A DNA stretch of 64,000 bases from Gillisella terrae. Lineage in GTDB: Bacteria; Pseudomonadota; Alphaproteobacteria; Rhizobiales; Rhizobiaceae. Both the position numbers and the translations under genes were made by a program. Positions within the stretch are counted from its first letter, which is position 1, and every line of letters begins with the position of its first letter. The notes beneath the pieces are model-generated. The model did no database searches, was not told the origin of the DNA, and saw only the letters and a program-made list of their open reading frames with translations. The DNA is taken from contig NZ_SSOA01000001.1 of assembly GCF_004801395.1 (NCBI RefSeq), positions 620,001 through 684,000 on the forward strand, in the 5' to 3' direction. Below, in pieces: positions 9,229 through 17,655 of the stretch.

Positions 9229-9260
9229 GGCCGATGCATGAGGCCTCGGCCCCCTTTTTT
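9229..9260 (+). terminator. hairpin plus T-run inside the importer operon
   Basis: GGCCGA (9229-9234) pairs with TCGGCC (9246-9251), followed by a CCCTTTTTT run to 9260. It lies between the binding-protein and ATPase genes, so it may act as an attenuator that keeps receptor expression above transporter expression, or stop the upstream transcript. Confidence 0.7.
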
Positions 9261-9295
9261 ATTCCGTAACTGTGCGCTTTCCGAGGTGATGATCC

Positions 9296-10831
9296 ATGAC
9301 GAACAGCTTTGACGCTGATAAAGCGGCCATCCGCTTTCATGCCATTACAAAACAGTTTGGCGGCGCGAAGGCGCTTGCCGATGTGTCATTTGCCGTGCGT
9401 GCTGGCTCTGTCCACGGCCTTGTCGGCCAGAATGGTGCTGGCAAATCGACGCTGATCAAGATTCTTGCGGGCTTGCAACATCAAGATAGCGGCACAATAG
9501 AAATTGATGGGGTTGCCGCAACAGACCTGACGCCGCATCACGTTGAAAAGCTCGGCCTGCATTTTATTCATCAGGACCGTTTGCTGGTCCCGTCTTTCAC
9601 GGTGGGTGAGGCCCTGTTTCTGGGCCGTGAACCCCGGATTGCGGGCACGCCATTTCTTGATCGTCGCACCATGCAACGGCAGGCGGACTCCATATTGCAG
9701 GATTATTTCGGCCTGCGTTTGCCCACCAGCACGCTGATTTCGCAACTGACAACGGCGCAAAAGCAGATTGTGCAAATGACCCGCGCGCTGCTCTCCAAGC
9801 CAAAGGTGTTGGTGTTTGATGAACCCACCGCTGCCCTGGTGCGGCGCGAAGCCGATATTCTGTTTTCGCTGATCCGCCGCCTGCGCGATGATGGCGTAAC
9901 CATCATCTACATTTCCCACTATCTTGGCGAAATTGAAGACCTCTGCGACGACATTACCGTGCTGCGCAATGGTCAGGTTGTGGTCAGCCGGTCGATGGAG
10001 GGCTTATCGGCGAAGAAGATCGCAACGCTGATGGTTGAGCGTGACATTGCCGAGATGTTTCCAAAGCCCAATGTGGTCAAGGGTGAGTGCCTGTTGGATG
10101 TTCGCAATCTGACGGCTGCCGGAAAATACCGGGATGTGTCCTTAAGCCTGCACAAAGGCGAGGTGTTGGGCCTTACCGGCTTGCTTGGCTCAGGTGCCAA
10201 AGAAGTGCTGCGCACGCTTTTTGGCCTGGAAAGGGCAGACACGGGCGAAATTCGCAGCCATGCGCAGGCGGTGTCCTTCTCGACACCGCATCAAGCGGTA
10301 TCCCGCAATCTGGCGCTGGTGCCGGAAGATCGCAGGCGCGATGGAGTGGCGCTGGAGTTGACGGTTGCCGAAAACATCACATTGGCCAGTCTTGAGCGTT
10401 TCTCAAAGGCAGGTTTTCTCAACCGCCGCCGCGAACAATCGGCGGTGGATCGGCTGATTGCACAATTACAGATCAAGACAGCCGGGGGCAATGCGCCCGT
10501 GCGCACCCTGTCTGGCGGCAATCAGCAAAAGGTGGCGCTTGCAAAATGGCTCAGCCGCCAATCGGAAATCTATCTGCTGGATGAACCGACTGTGGGGGTG
10601 GATATTGCTGCCAAGGTGGAGATCTATCAGTTGATCGGTGCCTTGGTAGAGCGCGGGGCGGGCGTCATCATTCTGTCGTCCGACCTTGCGGAACTGGTGG
10701 GGATTACTGACCGTATAGCGGTGTTTTTCCGAGGCCAGATTGCCGCAGAACTGACATCAGGCGAGACAACGGCAGACGCTGTTTTTGCCGTCGCCACAGG
10801 TTCCCATGAAAGGTATCAGCATGTCGGCTGA
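9296..10831 (+). CDS. Rbs-type ABC importer ATPase (duplicated ATPase)
   Basis: A 511-residue protein with two ATPase halves, as in RbsA/MglA. The first half has a proper Walker A, GQNGAGKST (about residue 45), and VLVFDEPTAAL. In the second half Walker A is degenerate (LTGLLGSGAKEV), which is usual for this family, followed by LSGGNQQKVALAKWL and YLLDEPTVGVD. It energises import through the two permeases that follow. Its last 11 bases overlap the start of the first permease gene. The family call is firm; substrate class beyond sugar-like is not. Confidence 0.9.
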   Translation: MTNSFDADKAAIRFHAITKQFGGAKALADVSFAVRAGSVHGLVGQNGAGKSTLIKILAGLQHQDSGTIEIDGVAATDLTPHHVEKLGLHFIHQDRLLVPSFTVGEALFLGREPRIAGTPFLDRRTMQRQADSILQDYFGLRLPTSTLISQLTTAQKQIVQMTRALLSKPKVLVFDEPTAALVRREADILFSLIRRLRDDGVTIIYISHYLGEIEDLCDDITVLRNGQVVVSRSMEGLSAKKIATLMVERDIAEMFPKPNVVKGECLLDVRNLTAAGKYRDVSLSLHKGEVLGLTGLLGSGAKEVLRTLFGLERADTGEIRSHAQAVSFSTPHQAVSRNLALVPEDRRRDGVALELTVAENITLASLERFSKAGFLNRRREQSAVDRLIAQLQIKTAGGNAPVRTLSGGNQQKVALAKWLSRQSEIYLLDEPTVGVDIAAKVEIYQLIGALVERGAGVIILSSDLAELVGITDRIAVFFRGQIAAELTSGETTADAVFAVATGSHERYQHVG

Positions 10832-11846
10832 CATTACGTCTCCATCCGTTGGTTTCGATGCGGCCCGTCCGCAGACGAACCGTGTCAACCATAAAGCCCG
10901 ATCTTTCGGCCCCTTGCTGTTGCGCACCGGGTCGCTGCTGGGCATTGCCAGTGTTTTCGCATTTTTTGCGCTGACGGCTCCCTTCTTTTTCAGCTTTGGC
11001 AATCTCGGCAACGTTCTCGGTCAGTCGGCTATTTTGGGTGTGCTGGCTTTTGGGTTGACGGTTGTCATCATCACGGGCGGCTCCAATGTTGTCACCGGTG
11101 GGATAGATCTGTCGCTTGCGGCCAATATGGGCCTGAGCGCTGCTGTCTATGCCAGCCTTATTCAAGGGGGGTGGGGTGACGGTGCCGCTATCTTCGGGGC
11201 ATTGTCGACCGGGCTGGCCATCGGCCTTGTCAATGCGCTGGCCATTGTGGTGGTCGGCGTTGTTCCGCTTCTGGCAACCCTTGCGGTGATGAATGTTGTT
11301 GCAGGGCTTGAACTGGTGTTGACGCAAAATACGGTGGTGCCAGCCTCCACCGACTTTCTCTCAATCCTGTCGTCCACTGGCCCACTGGGCTTGCCGGTGT
11401 TGGCCTATGTGCTGCTGGGACTGGCGGTGGTGACAACGGCGCTCGTGCAATACACGCCCCTCGGCCTTCGGCTTTATGCGGTTGGCGAATTTCCAGATGC
11501 GGCAAGAGCTGCCGGATTGAAGGTCAAGCGGCTGACAGCAGGTGCCTTCGTTTTTGCGGGACTGACGGGTGGCGTTGCCGGAATTCTCAATGTTTCCTAT
11601 CTCAGCGGCAGTTCCACCGGCGCTGGCGACATGCTGCTGCCCGTGGTGGTGACAACATTGCTGGGGTCTGTTTTCTCAAGGCGGCTGCTGCCGACCATTC
11701 CCGGCACGCTGTTATCTGCGGTGTTTGTGGGCATTTTGATCAACGGTTTTCAACTGCTCAATCTGTCGAGCACTTTGGTTGCAGGCGTGCAAGGGGTGCT
11801 TATCCTTTTGGTCGTGTCTGCCACCACATTGCTGCGCAAGGGATAA
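10821..11846 (+). CDS. Rbs-type ABC importer permease 1
   Basis: A 341-residue, highly hydrophobic permease of the BPD_transp_2 (RbsC) family, with the motif GGIDLSLAANMGLSAAVYA and the TPLGLRLYAVGEFPDAARAA loop. ATG 10821 has AAAGG about eight bases upstream; ATG codons at 10785 and 10806 in the same frame are less well placed. It overlaps the ATPase gene and is followed after four bases by a second permease, so the membrane part is probably a heterodimer. Confidence 0.87.
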   Translation: MSADITSPSVGFDAARPQTNRVNHKARSFGPLLLRTGSLLGIASVFAFFALTAPFFFSFGNLGNVLGQSAILGVLAFGLTVVIITGGSNVVTGGIDLSLAANMGLSAAVYASLIQGGWGDGAAIFGALSTGLAIGLVNALAIVVVGVVPLLATLAVMNVVAGLELVLTQNTVVPASTDFLSILSSTGPLGLPVLAYVLLGLAVVTTALVQYTPLGLRLYAVGEFPDAARAAGLKVKRLTAGAFVFAGLTGGVAGILNVSYLSGSSTGAGDMLLPVVVTTLLGSVFSRRLLPTIPGTLLSAVFVGILINGFQLLNLSSTLVAGVQGVLILLVVSATTLLRKG

Positions 11847-11850
11847 GATC

Positions 11851-12843
11851 ATGACATCTCCTGTTCAAATCAGTGCTCCGTTGTTCTCAAGCCTGCGCAG
11901 AAAAGCACGTTACGCGATTATCTTTGCAATCATTGGCGTGGTCACGATATTTGCCAATCTGGCACCAGGCTTTCTCACCGGTGCCAACCTGTTGAGCGTT
12001 CTTGTCAACAATGTTGCTTTGCTTGCCATCGTCTCAATCGCCATGACCTTTGCCGTTGCATCCGGTGGCATTGATCTTTCTGTTGGCACGGCGGTGGATT
12101 TCGCAAGCTTTGCCTTTATCAGCCTTGTGCTCGCAGGGGTGCCCGTCAGCGTGGCTGTGGTGTTTGCGCTTTTGGCGGGCGGCACTGTGGGTGTGCTGAA
12201 TGGTGTTTTGATCTCGATTATTGGAATCTCTCCGTTTCTGGCAACGCTTGGCACGCTGTTCATTGGTCGCAGCGTTCAGCAATTGTTGACCAATGGCGGC
12301 AATCCAGTCTATCTGCCGCAAACGAGCATTCCTGAGGCCTTTTCGTTCATCGGTCATGGCCGGTTGGCTGGTGTGCCTGTGCCGCTCATTGTCACTCTGC
12401 TGCTGGTTCTTGTCACGGCCACGCTCCTGGCAAAAAGCCGCTTCGGTCGGGTTTTGACAGCAACCGGCATTCAGGCAAGCGTGGTTCGCTATTCAGGCCT
12501 CTCGGTATCAAAGACGGTGGCTGCCGCCTATGTCATTGCGGGCTTGATTGCAGCAGTGGCCGGGATTGTGCTGACCGCAACAGTGAATGTCTACATTCCC
12601 TCTTCCGGCAATGCCTTTATGCTGAATGCCATTGGCGCGACATTTATCGGCACAACCATCCATCCGCTGCGACGGCCGAATGTGACGGGAACCGTGCTGG
12701 GTGTGCTTTTGCTTGGGCTCGTATCCAATGGGTTGCTGCTTTCAGGATTGAACTTCTATTGGCAGCAGGTTGCCACGGGCGCTCTGATTTTCTCCGTCCT
12801 CGCCTTCAGTTTCAAAACAAAGAGCGACGGCGTAATTCCTTGA
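11851..12843 (+). CDS. Rbs-type ABC importer permease 2
   Basis: A 330-residue RbsC-like permease with SGGIDLSVGTAVDFASFAF and ATLGTLFIGRSVQQLLTNGG. It begins four bases after permease 1 with AAGGGATAAG as ribosome site. It completes the importer (receptor, ATPase, two permeases). The gene ends 26 bases from the convergent GntR gene, with no room for a strong terminator. Confidence 0.87.
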   Translation: MTSPVQISAPLFSSLRRKARYAIIFAIIGVVTIFANLAPGFLTGANLLSVLVNNVALLAIVSIAMTFAVASGGIDLSVGTAVDFASFAFISLVLAGVPVSVAVVFALLAGGTVGVLNGVLISIIGISPFLATLGTLFIGRSVQQLLTNGGNPVYLPQTSIPEAFSFIGHGRLAGVPVPLIVTLLLVLVTATLLAKSRFGRVLTATGIQASVVRYSGLSVSKTVAAAYVIAGLIAAVAGIVLTATVNVYIPSSGNAFMLNAIGATFIGTTIHPLRRPNVTGTVLGVLLLGLVSNGLLLSGLNFYWQQVATGALIFSVLAFSFKTKSDGVIP

Positions 12844-12869
12844 AATTGAAAGAGATAAAGCGAGGTACC

Positions 12870-13565
12870 TCAGACATCTTCTGCAAATTTGCCATGCTTG
12901 AGCAAGAACACCATGCCAGCATGAACATCGCGGGCAATTTCCGCCCCGGCGTCTTCCGCCCTGTTTTCAATCAGGGCCGCAATCGCGCCATCGTGAAAGT
13001 TCGCATAGGTCATCTGGCTGAGATCTTTATTGAGATGCCTCAGGAATGGCGCTGCCAACAGCCACAGCAATCGAATGTGAAGAAACAGAATCTCCGAGTC
13101 ACAATGCTTGTAAATCGAGAATTTGAGCCTTTGATTGTAGTCCAGATAAAGGTCAATATCATTTTTTTCGATCGCCTCTTCCAGACCTTTGCCAAAGGTT
13201 TTCAAATCGCGCAGACTTTTCTGGCTTATCTTGCCGCAGGCTGCTGTGGTGGCGCGCCCTTCCAGCAAGGCGCGAAGCTCCATGACATCCTGGAATTTTT
13301 TGCGGCTGATCAGCGGGATGGTAAAGGTGCCGTTGGCATTCTGGGTCACAGCCCCTTCCGCCACCAGACGTCCCAGGGCTGCCCTGACCGGCATATCGCT
13401 GGTGCCCAGGGATGCTGCCAATTTGCGAGAACTCAGCTTTTGTCCGGGCTGAAAGCCGCCCCTCATTAAAACGTCGGTAATTCGCTCATAGACCTTCTCC
13501 TGCACAGACTGGTGGTCAATCGGTTGCATGGAAAGAACAGAGGAACTCACATCATCGCTTTTCAT
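12870..13565 (-). CDS. GntR/FCD-family transcriptional regulator 1
   Basis: A 231-residue regulator: winged helix-turn-helix at about residues 20-85 (VYERITDVLMRGGFQPGQKL, LAASLGTSDMPVRAALGRL) and a helical FCD effector domain after residue 90 (MELRALLEGRATTAACGKI). FCD regulators are usually repressors released by a small carboxylate or amine-derived ligand. It is convergent with the sulfur importer and divergent from the aldehyde dehydrogenase gene. A GATC-rich palindrome in the divergent region (13877-13893) is a likely site for it or for the second GntR protein at 19743. Confidence 0.88.
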   Translation of the reverse strand: MKSDDVSSSVLSMQPIDHQSVQEKVYERITDVLMRGGFQPGQKLSSRKLAASLGTSDMPVRAALGRLVAEGAVTQNANGTFTIPLISRKKFQDVMELRALLEGRATTAACGKISQKSLRDLKTFGKGLEEAIEKNDIDLYLDYNQRLKFSIYKHCDSEILFLHIRLLWLLAAPFLRHLNKDLSQMTYANFHDGAIAALIENRAEDAGAEIARDVHAGMVFLLKHGKFAEDV

Positions 13566-13675
13566 TCGATACCTTGATCACCGCATAAAGCAGTGGGCTA
13601 TATTCCAAAACGCTGCGTGGATAAGATGTGCGCAGTGTTGGATTGATCATAAAAGGGTTCCAGCTATCTGGCTAC

Positions 13676-13722
13676 GGTATAACTCCTTAAATCGGCGTGG
13701 ATTTCAGGACAAAATTATGCAG
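13676..13722 (+). repeat. GCATAATT palindromic repeat, degenerate copy 1
   Basis: GGTATAACTCCTTAAATCGG, then a diverged middle and AAAATTATGCAG, is a weakened member of the CTGCATAATT...AATTATGCAG family seen better at 23461 and 40599. The left arm has changed to GGTATAACT, so the hairpin is weaker. The remaining stretch from 13566 to 13974 otherwise holds only regulatory-looking DNA. Confidence 0.6.
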
Positions 13723-13876
13723 TAGGGGCCATAACGTTTGGTGAACTGCTCTGAGAAGGGGCGGGATGCAAAGCAGGGTCGGGCTCTGCTTATATCTTTT
13801 GGCCGTGAAAAAACGTAGCTCTGAGCTTGATGAATGGTCTTTAAGCCGAAAGCGAAATTAAACCGCCGTTCTATTG

Positions 13877-13931
13877 CGCGATCGCAGATCGCATACTATA
13901 CCCTCTCCACCGTCTGAAATCGCGATCTGCG
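13877..13931 (+). promoter_or_regulatory. GATC-type operator pair before the aldehyde dehydrogenase gene
   Basis: GCGATC-GCA-GATCGC (13878-13892) is a perfect 6-3-6 palindrome. A half site in reverse orientation, GCGATCTGCG, lies at 13922-13931. They sit 44-98 bases before ATG 13975 and in the divergent region of GntR regulator 1. The core recurs at 15752 and 20577, so a shared GntR operator is likely. Confidence 0.6.
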
Positions 13932-13974
13932 CCGCCATTGGCGCCTTACCTTCGAAGCATTAACGAGGTGCATG

Positions 13975-15414
13975 ATGACAACTGAGCAGTTCTATATCAA
14001 TGGGCGCTGGGTCGCTCCGCTTTCAAGCGATGTCATGGATATTGTCTCTCCGGGAAACGGTGCCGTTTGTGGTCGCGTGGCCTTGGGATCTGTGGCAGAC
14101 GTGGATCTTGCTGTAGCGGCTGCCAAACGGGCGTTTGAAAGCTGGAGCCAGACTGCGCCTGCCGAACGCCGTGCTGTTTTGGAGCGGATCGTTGAAATCT
14201 ATGCACGCCGGAGCAATGACATTGCAGACGCTATGATGCTGGAGATGGGCGCGCCAAAGACCCTTGCCCGCGGTGCTCAGGCTGGTGTGGGTCTTGGCCA
14301 TCTCAAGGATTTTGTTCGGGCCATGGATCAAATTCACTGGGAAAGGCCGCTGTTTCAAGGCGATACGGAAAACCATATCGTGATGGAGGCGAAAGGGGTG
14401 GCCGCCTTGATTACCCCTTGGAACTGGCCGATGAACCAGGTGACGTTGAAGGTGGGGGCGGCGCTTGCTGCTGGTTGCACCATGGTGTTGAAACCGTCGG
14501 AACTCTCGCCGCTTTCTGCTGTCGTTTTTGCTGAAATTCTCGATGAAGCCGGGGTGCCAGCCGGTGTGTTCAATCTGGTGCAGGGTACCGGCCCTGTTGT
14601 CGGCGAAAGGCTTGCCGGACACCCGGATGTTGCGGTAATTTCACTCACCGGATCCACCCGTGCTGGCATTGCCGTCACCAAGACGGGGGCCGACACCATC
14701 AAGCGCGTCGGTCTTGAGCTGGGCGGCAAGGGTGCCAATATCATATTTGCTGATACGGATGTGGAAGCTGCGGCAACGCAGACGGCGCAACACATGTTCC
14801 GCAACAGCGGGCAGTCTTGCAACGCGCCATCACGGATGCTGGTCGAGCGCTCGGTTTACGACCGCGCTGTGGCCGCAGCGGCGGCTGTTGCTGATCAGGT
14901 CAAGGTTGGGCGTCCGGAGGCCGAAGATACCCAGATGGGGCCTGTGGTCAGTGCTGCGCAGCATCAGCGCATTCAATCGCTCATCCGTAAAGGCATCAGC
15001 GAAGGGGCGGTGATTGTTGCGGGAGGTCCAGACAATCCAGAGGGGCTTAATGACGGGTTCTACGTCAAGCCGACCGTCTTTTCAGGTGCCAACAATGAGA
15101 TGACGATTGCACGAGAAGAGATTTTTGGCCCGGTTCTGACCATTATCCCCTTCGATGATGAAGCAGAAGCGGTGGCAATTGCCAACGATAGTGTCTATGG
15201 GCTTGCAGCCTATATCTGGACGGGTGATTCCGAGCGCGCGCGCCGCGTGTCACGCAAGTTGCGCAGTGGCATGGTCCGTCTCAATGGTTCTGACCTTCCT
15301 TATGGTGCGCCGTTCGGTGGCTTTGGCCAGTCCGGCATTGGCCGTGAAGGGGGAGTCTGGGGTATCGAAGAATATCTCGAGGTTAAAGCCATCAGCGGCT
15401 GGATCGCAGCATAA
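13975..15414 (+). CDS. NAD(P)-dependent aldehyde dehydrogenase
   Basis: A 479-residue ALDH-superfamily enzyme. Visible are PWNWPMNQVTLKVGAALAAG, the catalytic glutamate in LELGGKGANI, the catalytic cysteine in GQSCNAPSR and the C-terminal PFGGFGQSGIGREGG. GAGG at 13965-13968 fits ATG 13975 better than ATG 13972. In this block it probably oxidises the aldehyde formed when the class III aminotransferase removes an amino group (for example an aminobutyraldehyde). A strong terminator follows. Family certain; the aldehyde is inferred from context. Confidence 0.88.
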   Translation: MTTEQFYINGRWVAPLSSDVMDIVSPGNGAVCGRVALGSVADVDLAVAAAKRAFESWSQTAPAERRAVLERIVEIYARRSNDIADAMMLEMGAPKTLARGAQAGVGLGHLKDFVRAMDQIHWERPLFQGDTENHIVMEAKGVAALITPWNWPMNQVTLKVGAALAAGCTMVLKPSELSPLSAVVFAEILDEAGVPAGVFNLVQGTGPVVGERLAGHPDVAVISLTGSTRAGIAVTKTGADTIKRVGLELGGKGANIIFADTDVEAAATQTAQHMFRNSGQSCNAPSRMLVERSVYDRAVAAAAAVADQVKVGRPEAEDTQMGPVVSAAQHQRIQSLIRKGISEGAVIVAGGPDNPEGLNDGFYVKPTVFSGANNEMTIAREEIFGPVLTIIPFDDEAEAVAIANDSVYGLAAYIWTGDSERARRVSRKLRSGMVRLNGSDLPYGAPFGGFGQSGIGREGGVWGIEEYLEVKAISGWIAA

Positions 15415-15506
15415 GCTTCTGAACCAGATGTTATTTTGGTAAAGCCCGCGCAGTTGAACTTGCGCGCAGCAAAGGCGTAATTCCCTGTTGTATTGGATCT
15501 GGATCA

Positions 15507-15537
15507 GGCGGCTTTCAGTCAGAAAGCCGCCTTTTTT
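15507..15537 (+). terminator. rho-independent terminator of the aldehyde dehydrogenase gene
   Basis: GGCGGCTTTC (15507-15516) pairs perfectly with GAAAGCCGCC (15522-15531) over a 5-base loop and is followed by TTTTTT. Confidence 0.9.
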
Positions 15538-15604
15538 CATGCCGCCCATACAGCGCCTCTCATCATTCATGGCGCACAAAGGGCACTGTAACACCTTTAA
15601 TCTC

Positions 15605-15651
15605 CTGCATAATTTCTCCTTAAGTCGATTCGGATTTAGGGAGTTATGCAG
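15605..15651 (-). repeat. GCATAATT palindromic repeat, copy 2
   Basis: CTGCATAATTTCTCCTTAAG at the left end pairs with a matching right end, GAGTTATGCAG. Read on the minus strand it aligns with the other copies. On its left, at about 15556-15600, is a diverged second module with GCGCACAAAGGGCACTGTAA. Confidence 0.7.
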
Positions 15652-15751
15652 CAGAGCAAGTCGCGCGCCTGCATGGCCCGAGCCATGTTCGTAACATGCA
15701 TCTTCTCCTGTCACTCTTTTTTCCGAATGCTTTTTTATCTCCCTTGATTTT

Positions 15752-15789
15752 TGCGATCGCAGATCGTAGAAATAATTTGATCAAATTAT
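15752..15789 (+). promoter_or_regulatory. GATC-type operator plus 18-base perfect palindrome
   Basis: TGCGATC-GCA-GATCGTA (15752-15768) repeats the operator core seen at 13878. Four bases later ATAATTTGATCAAATTAT (15772-15789) is a perfect 18-base palindrome. The pair lies just before the remains of an SDR gene and about 460 bases before the aminotransferase. TTTGATCA also accompanies the same core at 20543-20593. Confidence 0.6.
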
Positions 15790-15812
15790 GGTCGCGATCT
15801 GGAGATCTGCTC

Positions 15813-15982
15813 ATGTCGCTGGCGAATAAAGGTTGTATTGTCACGGGTGTCACGTCCGGTATCACGTTTGCCATCACGAGAGAATTGTCATTGCCAAGCT
15901 TACTGTGTTTCGGGTCTCCGATTATGCCAGCGTCATGACTGGCTCACTGGTGCCGATTGGTGGCGGAACGGCCGCGCAGTAG
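15813..15982 (+). pseudogene. decayed short-chain dehydrogenase (SDR) gene
   Basis: The first frame reads MSLANKGCIVTGVTSGI, an SDR N-terminus with a changed glycine motif. After about 75 bases a different frame (from about 15902) reads a typical SDR C-terminus, SVMTGSLVPIGGGTAAQ, and stops at 15982. About 200 central residues are missing and the two ends are out of frame, so this is a deletion remnant. It keeps its promoter-like operator at 15752 and lies between the aldehyde dehydrogenase and aminotransferase genes, suggesting the SDR was once part of the pathway. Confidence 0.75.
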
Positions 15983-16032
15983 ACCGACCTCATGTCAGAA
16001 AATGCCTGACCGTTGTGATGGCAGTTGCCGTT

Positions 16033-16137
16033 TAGAGTTTGTCAGGGAAAAGTGGAATCCGGTTTTCCCGAAAAGACAAACGAAAACAAGGGAATCTAGA
16101 GTCTGTCTGGTTCAATTTGAACCTGACAGACTCTAGA
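16033..16137 (+). repeat. stop-anchored hairpin repeat, copy b, plus second palindrome
   Basis: Starts with TAG at 16033-16035. Outer arms GTTTGTC (16037-16043) and GACAAAC (16075-16081), inner arms GGGAAAA and TTTTCCC, in the same geometry as copy a. It is followed by a nearly perfect 43-base palindrome (16095-16137) with outer arms TCTAGAGTCTGTC and GACAGACTCTAGA. A closely matching copy of the first part lies inverted at 43272-43322. Confidence 0.8.
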
Positions 16138-16245
16138 AAATTTCAGTCCTTCTGCCTGTGAATTCCATGCAGTGGTCGTAAGGTTATAAGTATTTGTATT
16201 TTGATAAAAAACTTCGGCAAAGCCGAGCGTATTCGAGGGGGTTCA

Positions 16246-17628
16246 ATGACGATTTTAAACAGCACTCGGGAATTGCAAAAAACGGATGCGGCCCATCACT
16301 TGCACCCTTTCACAAATACCCGCGAGCTGAATGCTCGTGGCACCCGTGTCATCACAACAGGCAAGGGTGTCTATCTGTATGACTCTGAGGGCAACAAAAT
16401 CCTCGATGGGATGAGCGGCCTTTGGTGCGTCAATGTCGGTCATGGTCGCAAGGATATCGTGGATGCCGTGGCCAGGCAGATGGAAGAGCTGGCCTACTAC
16501 AATACGTTTTTCAACACCACTCATCCGCCCGTCGTTGCGCTTTCAAAGCTGCTCTCGGATCTGACACCCAAGCAATTCAACTACTTCCACTTTACGGGTT
16601 CTGGCTCGGAATCCAATGACACGATTTTCCGGCTGGCGCGTTATTATTGGCAATTGATGGACAAACCAGAGAAGACGATCTTCATCTCTCGCAGGGGCGG
16701 CTATCATGGCTCCACCGTTGCCTCGGCATCGCTGGGCGGCTTCGGGTCGATGCATGCGCAGGGCGGCCTGCCTATTCCGGGCATATTTCATGCGCCGCCG
16801 CCATCATGGTGGGCCAATGGCGGCGATTTGACCCCTGACGAGTTTGGCTTGAAAGTTGCCAATCAAACACTGGAACTGATTGACTCCATTGGCGCACACA
16901 AGATTGCAGCCATGATTGGAGAGCCGATCATGGGGGCAGGCGGGGTCATTGTTCCGCCCAAGACCTATTGGCCCGCTGTGGCCAAAGGGCTGAAAGAGCG
17001 CGACATCCTGTTCATCTCCGACGAAGTGATCTGCGGCTTTGGCCGCACAGGGCAATGGTTCGGCTGCGAATTGATGGGTACCGAACCTGATTTCATGACC
17101 ATGGCCAAGGGCATTACATCCGGATATGTGCCAATGGGCTGCGTTGGCGTTTCAGACCGCATTGCCCATGTGCTGCTTGAAAAAGGCGACGAGTTTGCCC
17201 ACGGCTATACCTATTCCGGTCATCCGGCGGCCTGTGCTGCGGCCCTCGTCAATCTGGAAATTATCCGGTCAGAAAAGCTGATTGAGCGGGTTCGTGACGA
17301 TATTGGTCCTTATCTTCAAGCCAAATGGAAAGCGCTTGCTGACCATCCAATGGTTGGCGAAGCGGTGATGGAAGGCCTGATTGGCGCTTTTCAGTTTACA
17401 TCAGACAAAAAAGCCCGCGCCAGCTTTGCCGAAGAGGCCAAAATTGGTTTGACCGCCCGTGATTTCTCATTTGAAAATGGTCTGGTCATGCGCGCGGTGG
17501 GCGACCGCATGGTCATTGCACCACCTTTGACGATCACCCATGCCGAAGTGGATGAGCTGATGGAAAAGACCATCAAGGTTATTGATCTGACCTATGCTCA
17601 TGCCCGAAAAAATGGGCTGATCGGCTAA
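16246..17628 (+). CDS. class III aminotransferase (putrescine/omega-amine type)
   Basis: A 460-residue PLP-dependent class III enzyme of the omega-amino acid/putrescine-pyruvate group. Seen are DGMSGLWCVNVGHGR, the PLP phosphate-binding region FTGSGSESND, YHGSTVASASLGG, ISDEVICGFGRTG with the PLP-contacting aspartate, and MTMAKGITSGYVPMG with the Schiff-base lysine. GAGGGGG at 16235-16241 supports ATG 16246. It lies immediately upstream of a glutamine-synthetase-like gene and after an aldehyde dehydrogenase, a set expected for diamine catabolism. Exact amine donor not determined. Confidence 0.88.
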   Translation: MTILNSTRELQKTDAAHHLHPFTNTRELNARGTRVITTGKGVYLYDSEGNKILDGMSGLWCVNVGHGRKDIVDAVARQMEELAYYNTFFNTTHPPVVALSKLLSDLTPKQFNYFHFTGSGSESNDTIFRLARYYWQLMDKPEKTIFISRRGGYHGSTVASASLGGFGSMHAQGGLPIPGIFHAPPPSWWANGGDLTPDEFGLKVANQTLELIDSIGAHKIAAMIGEPIMGAGGVIVPPKTYWPAVAKGLKERDILFISDEVICGFGRTGQWFGCELMGTEPDFMTMAKGITSGYVPMGCVGVSDRIAHVLLEKGDEFAHGYTYSGHPAACAAALVNLEIIRSEKLIERVRDDIGPYLQAKWKALADHPMVGEAVMEGLIGAFQFTSDKKARASFAEEAKIGLTARDFSFENGLVMRAVGDRMVIAPPLTITHAEVDELMEKTIKVIDLTYAHARKNGLIG

Positions 17629-17655
17629 GTTGAAATGCGAAGAGAGGTTGAACGG

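Noticed and set aside
1886..12843. Assignment as a sulfoquinovose monooxygenase (smo) cluster
   Set aside because: No sulfoquinovosidase or aldo-keto reductase is present, and the importer is Rbs-type rather than the CUT1 type expected for that pathway.
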